NCBI RefSeq assembly: GCF_030253575.1
Contig: NC_080561.1
Span: 6,895,001 to 6,959,000, forward strand
Reading direction: 5' to 3'
DNA from: Rhododendron vialii
Lineage: Eukaryota; Streptophyta; Magnoliopsida; Ericales; Ericaceae
Length of the DNA: 64,000 nucleotides
Of this stretch, positions 58,017-64,000 are shown in pieces. Numbering within the stretch: the first letter of the stretch is position 1; each line of letters opens with the position of its first letter. The position numbers were made by a program, and so were the translations under genes. The notes beneath the pieces were generated by a model. It saw only the letters and a list, made by a program, of their open reading frames with translations, made no database searches and was not told the origin of the DNA.

Positions 58017-58224
58017 CCTTATACCCCATATTAATCCTCTATCCAAACAAAGTATTACTTAATCCCCCTTCTCTAATACCTCATCCAAACAACCTACTAT
58101 TTAATACCCCCTCCATAACCATCACATCAATGTGGGCTATCCCTTACTATCCAATACCCCCTACTATCCAATCCCCCCTTATTAAATAACACCTCCAAAT
58201 CTAATCCCGCATCCAAACGAGCCC
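58017..58224. repeat. Subterminal repeats of the PIF/Harbinger right end
   Basis: ATCCAAACNA occurs four or more times (CTATCCAAACAAAG, CTCATCCAAACAACC, GCATCCAAACGAGCCC), alternating with TAATACCCC/TAATCCCC. These are inverted copies of the left terminal GTTTGGATNGGGTATT. They are candidate transposase or SANT-protein binding sites. Confidence 0.75.
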
Positions 58225-58227
58225 ATA

Positions 58228-58589
58228 CGTCATACCATGAGTATTTTAGGTCATTGAAACCTTAGTCAAAGGCATGAGACTTAAGAGTTTACTTTTTTTC
58301 TTGTTTTCGGATTCAAAACATTTTAGGTGTTGTTAACTCTATTGGGGCCAGTTCATACGCAACTTTGCTCCCACTTTAAGTGGGTTCCGTGCAATTAGAA
58401 GGTGGGATTGCACTCCCAAAATTAACCATTGTGCGCATAAGCTGACCCGCACACCAAAACTACGGAGCAATGTTTGGGTTGATATTTTAATTTGATGTGC
58501 CTCAGTGACATAATTATGATTGAGTCTTTAGTCCAAATTGGTGTGATTAGTTTTTTGACTTGGAATGTGATCCCAATCGTGTTTAATAA
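58228..58589. other. Short intergenic gap between two transposons
   Basis: No gene. GTTCATACGCAACTTT resembles part of the possible SINE at 43.7 kb, but too weakly to call. Confidence 0.4.
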
Positions 58590-58754
58590 TTTACATTAGG
58601 AAAACGCTACCTACAAAGAAAAAAGACCCTTAATCTTCCCTTAAAACATGATGTCATTGTGGGATCCACCTATCCAACCAAACTCATTAAATCTTTTTTT
58701 GTTTTATTCTTGGGTCAGGCCCTCTTTCTGCATTCTCTCTCTCCTCTTCATGTA

Positions 58755-59335
58755 CAACTTGCAGTTTTGTTTTCCAATTTAATTTTGCCGCTAAACCGGC
58801 GACATCCACCACCACCGGCGACTCCCACCACTACCACCGGCGGCCGCCACCACACTGGCGACCAACCCTTCACACACCACAGCATGCGAAAAGCGCGACA
58901 CCACCAGCACGCGAAAATTGCGACGACAAATTCCATGATCTCTCTCTCTCTCTCTCTGGGTTGTCGATAACCCAACAAATTCTATCGATTCTACCTTAAT
59001 TTCACTATAACTTGTTCAAACCACAAAAAAAGGGTTTGGGAAATTGGGGATTTTTTGGTCGAACCCTAATTATGTATTTCTGGTTCCATATTTGACTATT
59101 ATATATACGAAAATTTTCGTCAAGAACAATCATCAAAGTTTGGTTCCATATTTGACGATTGATACATACCAAAGTTTGCCGTCGTGGATCAAGAGATTTT
59201 TTGATCAAGTCATGTGAGTGCAAGAGGTAATTTAGAGTAGAAGAAGGGCTGTTTTGGAGCCCTGTTTAGCGCGAAAATGGAAGTATTTTGGAACCTCTGT
59301 AGCGCCAAAATGAAAGAAGTCAGATGGTCCCCCTC
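58755..59335 (+). other. Extra segment in the left arm, possibly captured DNA
   Basis: The segment has no counterpart in the right arm. It starts with a GC-rich part of CCACCACCGGCGACTCC-type triplet repeats (58,790-58,870), then a CT tract and AT-rich DNA. A GC-rich gene leader picked up by the element is possible, but no protein family is recognisable. Confidence 0.45.
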
Positions 59336-60297
59336 CCCTTTTGGAGGGGTAAATTGCTACTCCCCCCCCCTGACACACCCCCCCCCCCGGCCCCACCTCC
59401 CTTTCCCAGTTTACCCCCGCCCCCCCTCTCTCTCTCTCTCTCTCTCCCGCCCCCCTCTCCCTCTCCCTCTCTCTCTCTCTCTCTCCCTTTTCTTTTTTTC
59501 CACTTTCTGCTTCTTTTCTTCTTTTTTTTTTTTCTTTTTCAGTTTTTTTTTTCATTTTATTTCATTTTCTTTCTTTCCGGTTTGAATTTTTTTTTCTTTT
59601 TAATAATAGGTTCAAGTCTAATTCTAGGCTTTGTAAAGTAATTGAGAGAAAAAAAGTGTTTCAATTGATCATGTTTATCCCACTGTTTTTTTTTCTTTTT
59701 TTGTCCTTTATAGATTAAAAAATATAATTACGAAAATAAGTGTTTCAATTTATAATCCGTTTGAACCAGTGCAAAGATGTTATTTTTCTGATCATTTCAT
59801 CCTAAATGGTCGTAATAAATTTTTGGCTCCAAGGCCTTTTAATGAACACCCTAAGAGAGTCCTGAAACTAAATAATGAGTCTTAGGTTGCTCGTTGAAAG
59901 GTCGTAAAGCAAAAAATTCATTAAGATTACAATTAGTGTTCGGGAACTAATTACGAAATGTATTTTGCAAACGACATACTAATCCATAATACAAATATTA
60001 TATTCAGGATTACTTTTTTTTAACTATAGTACAATTTTATAAATTTGTTAACCATTATTTAGCATAGATCCTCTTAACTGATTCAGTAGTATGTTGCTTC
60101 AAATCACGTTTATACTCCATAGGATTGCAAATGGATGGGTTCTATTTTTTTATAACTAAAACGGAAACGTTTTAGGGGCTACTATGTCAATGGAGGCAGC
60201 AGAGCCCCGGGTCCCCCATACTTTTTAATTTATTTTTTTATTTAATTACTTATATCTTATTTATTTAATTTCTATAAATACACCATTTGTATATTTA

Positions 60298-60440
60298 AAA
60301 ATATAATTCAAGAATTAAGTGCTTTAATTCTCAATTCAATTAAATCAGAGCAAATATCGTTTTTTTATTATTTTATTTTAAATGGTCATAATGAATTTTT
60401 TGGTTTAAGACTTTTCAACAAACTCCCTAAGACTCATTAT
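60298..60440 (+). repeat. Third, direct copy of the arm's inner end
   Basis: ATATAATTCAAGAATTAAGTG onward to CTCCCTAAGACTCATTA is a diverged direct copy of about 59,720-59,885 in the left arm. It directly precedes the inverted right-arm copy, so the same segment occurs three times in the element. Confidence 0.6.
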
Positions 60441-61086
60441 TTAGTTTTAAGACTCTCTTAGGGTGTCCATTGAAAACCCTTGGAGCCAAAAATTTATTAT
60501 GACCATTTAGGATGAAATGATCAGAAAAATAACAACTTTGCACCAGTTCAAACGGATTGAAAATTGAAACACTTATTTTCGTAACTATATTTTTTAATCT
60601 ATAAAGGACAAAAAAAAGAAAAAGAAAACAGTGGGATAAACATGATCAATTGAAACACTTTTTTTCTTTCAATTACTTTACAAAGCCTAGAATTAGACTT
60701 GAACCTATTATTAAAAAGAAAAAAAAATTCAAACTGGAAAGAAAGAAAGTGAAAAAAAAACTGGAAAAGAAAAGGGAAAAAAAGAAGCAGAAAGTGGAAA
60801 AAAAAAAAAGGAAGAGAGAGAGAGAGAGAGGGGGAGGGGGGGGGGTAAATTGGGAAAAGGAAGGTGGGGCCGGGGAGGTGTGTGTGTCAGGGGGGGGGGA
60901 GTAGCAGCCCTCGGAGGAGGGTTTACACGAAGAGGAGAGAGAGAGAGAATGAGGGCCTGGCCCGATAATAAAGCAAAAGAAAATTCAAATGAGTTTGGTT
61001 GGATGAGTGAGTTCCACAATGACATCATGGTTTAAGGGTATTTTAAGGGCCTTTTTTCTTTGTATGTAGCAGTACCCTTTACATTA

Positions 61087-62364
61087 ACTAGTCTAACAAC
61101 CTGTCAGGAGACGTAATCTCAATTAGTTTAATGATAATGAGTGGTTCATTGGATAATAATACGGAGTAATAATATACTCATGAAGGCTAATTTTTATTCA
61201 TTTAGGAGTATTTAATAATTTGTTTTGACACGGAGAATATCTCAATTTGTTGTTGAGTACTTGTCTCTTTCATATGAATATTTCGAAAATATGGAAAAAT
61301 GTCAAGGTGGGGTCCCTCAAGTAACAATCATGTAGATGCAGAGCACCACCACCCCACGACATTTTCTTCGATAGAGCATCGTGAGGATTACTTTTGCGCA
61401 GTAGCGAACGTAAAAGCGTTTTTTAAAACAATTTGAAGGTACTAAAATTCGCAAAAATGAGGGTTCACAGCACGACCCCAAGATTATAGAGATTGAATGA
61501 TGATGTGAGTAAGGAGTTACATATATGATCCTACTCTGCAACAACATATCGAGCTCGATCTATTATGACAGTGAATAATCTTCATTTTAGAAAGTTTTTT
61601 CGTTAAGAGTCTATTCTATCCATTAGAAATCCTCAAACAACATTGTCATATCATACAGTTTCTTAACATCTCCTACTCATCCTGAAAATTTCAAAATGAA
61701 GAATGAATGTGATGTGTTAATGAGAGATTTTGACTTATTATTCAGCGGGAATTTTATAATCAAAGATGCTACATGCACAATGGTTGTGCAAAACATCAAA
61801 CACAACCAATCTCCATTCGTCCATTGTTGAAATAAATGGTCAAGATTCATTCAAATTTTTCCTTGGAAGAGTTAAACTTTTTCGTTGGAAGAGCATCTTT
61901 GTAAAATCTAGAGCGTCCAAACACATCTGAACGGTCAGAATTAGTTACACAACACATACAACGGTTGTGTGAGTATCATTTCCGTTATACAATTTATCCC
62001 CTTTTTTCACTTTTTGCATTTTTTAGAATAATCTTGGAGAAACTCATTATCCTTTTTAGATATTTCAATACCCAAAAATAAATTTGGAAACCAAATCTCT
62101 AAAAAGAATGATGAGTTCCTTCAAGGTTCTCTTGAAAAAAAATACAAAAAGTGAAGAAAAATATTGATAAATTACAAAATCTTTTCAATATATATCATAT
62201 CTATTTTTCATTTTGGAGTTTTGGAGATGGGTTGAAGATGTTCTTATCCATGTTTTAAAGTTTCTCCAAATTACGAGGGGACCCCGCACCCCTGCTTTTC
62301 GATGCAGAGAGGCCCATCCCAGAAATGAATGATCTACTTGCCGTATCTATCGTTGGGAAAAATT
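61087..62364. other. Intergenic DNA with a weak palindromic repeat
   Basis: Near 61,765-61,980 GATGCTACATGCACAATGG is faced by an inverted GATACTCACACAACCG, perhaps an old MITE. No gene is recognisable. Confidence 0.4.
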
Positions 62365-62800
62365 ATTCAGTGCTACTACGGTGCTGCACTTGGGAGCTCG
62401 ATTGAAAGATTAATCACCTTTCAAACTCAAATGCTACTATATACGCTACATAGTTATACTATATTTTATGTGGGATCCTTTTTGGATCCCACAAAAATTC
62501 AAAAAAATATTCATAAATTTTAAAATATTATTTTATGGGGCCCTTTAAAAAATCAACTCCAACGGAGATCGGTAAGTTATTATTTCTAGATTTTTAAAGG
62601 CGAAACTATGCAGTTGAACAATTTCACTCCTATAAATCCAGAAGTAATACTTACTGATATCCATTAAAGCTGATTTTTTACAGGAACCCATAAAAAATAA
62701 TAATTTATGGGTATTTTCTGAATTTTTGTATGACCTAAAATGAGCCCTACACAAAATGTAGTGTAACAAGATAGTGTACTATCTTTAGTGCTCCACTCGC
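62365..62800. mobile_element. Palindromic MITE
   Basis: Arms 62,450-62,605 and 62,612-62,768 are reverse complements over about 155 bases with almost no loop (GCAGTTGAAC centre region). They are flanked by TTATTCAGTGCTACTACGG on the left and an inverted GAGTGGAGCACTAAAG on the right. Non-coding. Confidence 0.7.
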
Positions 62801-63590
62801 TTATCTACCCAGTTCCTTAAAAAAATAAAAAATAAGCAAATACAGTAAATTCCTTTAGTAGGTAAGGATATGTTGTGACAAGTGACAATGCAAGGAAACC
62901 ATAGTGATATACTTAAATGTATAGTTTTGGAAAGATGGTGTAGAGTAGTTCAACCTAACGATGAGAAATTGATATTCCACTATGGAGATAGAAAACACAT
63001 GTGTCTCAAAAGGCTAGGGCATATGCCCAGATAACTAAAAATAAATCTATCTGACCCTCATATTAGTAGTTCTATACTTTAGCACTATACTGGTCAATAA
63101 ATTCGGGGGACACATTAATGTACAAGTCATATCTTTATCCGTTTGAAGTTACTATAGTTATCTATTTGACACGTGTTCGTACTCTTTAATTTGAAAAATT
63201 AACAGCCTAAAAATGTTTGGCTAGCTTAGAAGGTTAGGCATTCCTAGATGAATAATTAATCTCGTTATCGTGCTCGTATTATACTAGTCCAACTGATTCA
63301 AGATATGTGGTCGTACAAGTTATTTCTTGGTCCATCTTAGAGTTATAATTTACTCGTAGATCTTATAAACATGTATGATTCCAAAGGATAGGGTATGTTG
63401 TGGAGTGTTAGATTGTTTTATCTCGCTCCCATTTCCCATGCTACATATAGTTTAACCGATTGAGAAGTTATTTCTTTTATTCATCTTGAGTTATGATTGG
63501 CTCATAAATCTGATAACAATGTATGACTTAAAAGGTTAGGTAGGACAAGACTTAAAGCATTGAATAATTACCTCCCCATCACACCTATAC
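62801..63590. other. AT-rich intergenic DNA, nothing recognised
   Basis: A diffuse duplication may exist (TTATTTCTTGGTCCATCTTAG at about 63,320 and TTATTTCTTTTATTCATCTTG at about 63,468, with GTATGATTCCAAAGG/GTATGACTTAAAAGG). No gene. Confidence 0.45.
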
Positions 63591-63594
63591 AGCG

Positions 63595-64000
63595 GAGTAA
63601 TTATTCAGTGTTCTTGGAGCATCGTCACGTAGCACTTTAAATGTCATTTCTACCACCCAATTGTTTGGGGCTACACACTTGTTTGTAGAAAATCATAAAA
63701 ATATCAGTAAGTCTGTTTACACAGACATTTTTCACACAGATCACGCACAGATTTGTTTGTGGGGTTCACTTCGAGATCCACACAAACGATCTGAGTCGTT
63801 CAGTAAATGTAAAATATATTTTCAAGAGCCCTCGCAAAAAAAACAACTCAATCCAATATCTATAGATACTCGATTCAATCATCTAACTTTTCATCATCTT
63901 GAAATCCGAATGAAAAGTTAGATGATTTAATCGATCATCTATAAGTATCGAATTGAGCTGATTTTTTTGCAGGAACCCCTAAAAAAATGTTTTACATTTA
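63595..64000. mobile_element. Palindromic MITE running off the window end
   Basis: TAATTATTCAGTGTTCTTGG marks a left terminus like that at 62,365. Arms at about 63,805-63,893 and 63,911-64,000 pair (AACTTTTCAT against ATGAAAAGTT, then ATCTATAGATACTCGAT against ATC-ATCTATAAGTATCGA). The right arm is still pairing at base 64,000, so the element continues beyond the window. Confidence 0.65.

Larger units (their letters stand above)
47612..58224. mobile_element. Large PIF/Harbinger element with four genes and captured host sequence
   Basis: The left end GGGCCTGTTTGGATAGGG pairs with the inverted right end GGGCTCGTTTGGATGCGG, and both sides carry the 3 bp ATA duplication (47,609-47,611 and 58,225-58,227). 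Three-base duplications and GGGC..GTTTGG ends are hallmarks of PIF/Harbinger. The 10.6 kb length is large for a plant member (usually a few kb). Inside lie an armadillo-gene fragment, the DDE transposase, a SANT-like partner, a long duplicated non-coding block, a hybrid-binding-domain protein and a second SANT-like gene. A second left-end-like sequence at 53,953 suggests two related elements were fused or duplicated. Confidence 0.85.
58599..61077. mobile_element. Foldback Mutator-like element with long inverted arms
   Basis: An exact 9 bp duplication TTTACATTA flanks it (58,590-58,598 and 61,078-61,086). Ends read GGAAAACGCTACCTACAAAG and, inverted, GGGTACTGCTACATACAAAG. The arms pair over 58,599-58,755 plus 59,335-59,890 on the left and about 60,425-61,077 on the right. 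They share a CT/GA microsatellite and a poly-pyrimidine run. The left arm has about 580 extra bases (58,755-59,335). A 9 bp duplication is the Mutator hallmark. No transposase is present, so it is non-autonomous. Confidence 0.9.

Noticed and set aside
59277-59641. Pro/Ser/Phe-rich frames over the C/T-rich arm of the foldback element
   Set aside because: Low-complexity translation of CT and poly-pyrimidine tracts; mirrored in the opposite arm.

Overview
This is a 64 kb piece of a plant nuclear genome. GT-AG introns, TATA boxes, CT/GA microsatellites and a dense mix of MITEs, hAT, Mutator-like (MULE) and PIF/Harbinger transposons all point that way. The host genes are plant types: phosphatidylinositol synthase with the plant ten-exon layout, a BOI-type RING ligase, and a plastid-targeted NiCoT/UreH-like protein. 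A eudicot is likely; I cannot name the species from sequence alone.

Layout. 1-9.7 kb is gene-poor: MITEs, a pair of inverted 0.3 kb repeats (3.1 and 5.1 kb), a LINE RNase H fragment, a kelch/F-box pseudogene and a 5'-truncated mitochondrial processing peptidase beta pseudogene. 9.7-19.6 kb is one Mutator-like element of the Kaonashi (KI-MULE) type. It holds two convergent genes: a ten-exon DUF1985/ULP1-like protease gene (+) and a mudrA-type transposase gene (-), each with an in-frame stop. TATCTGT-rich repeats fill the long introns of both genes, always in the sense orientation of the gene they sit in. 20-23 kb is repeats and AT-rich DNA.

23.1-37.5 kb is the host gene island: a two-exon NiCoT-like membrane protein (+), PIS1 (-, all ten exons resolved, 225 aa) and a BOI-like RING E3 ligase (-, 258 aa). 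Their introns and flanks carry hAT and other MITEs with clean target-site duplications (TSDs). 37.5-47.6 kb is intergenic, with two small hAT elements, tandem duplications and an RNase H fragment.

47.6-58.2 kb is a 10.6 kb PIF/Harbinger element with matching ends and a 3 bp ATA duplication. It carries the expected DDE transposase and Myb/SANT-like protein, plus an armadillo-repeat gene fragment, a small tail-anchored protein with an RNase H1/viroplasmin-type hybrid-binding domain, and a second, smaller SANT-like gene on the other strand. A 2.5 kb foldback element with a perfect 9 bp duplication follows (58.6-61.1 kb), then palindromic MITEs to the window end.

The most unusual items are the four-gene PIF/Harbinger element with its tail-anchored hybrid-binding protein, and the sense-oriented intron repeats of the KI-MULE. 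All exon boundaries come from reading splice sites and reading-frame continuity by eye, and homology calls come from recognised motifs, not from a database search.
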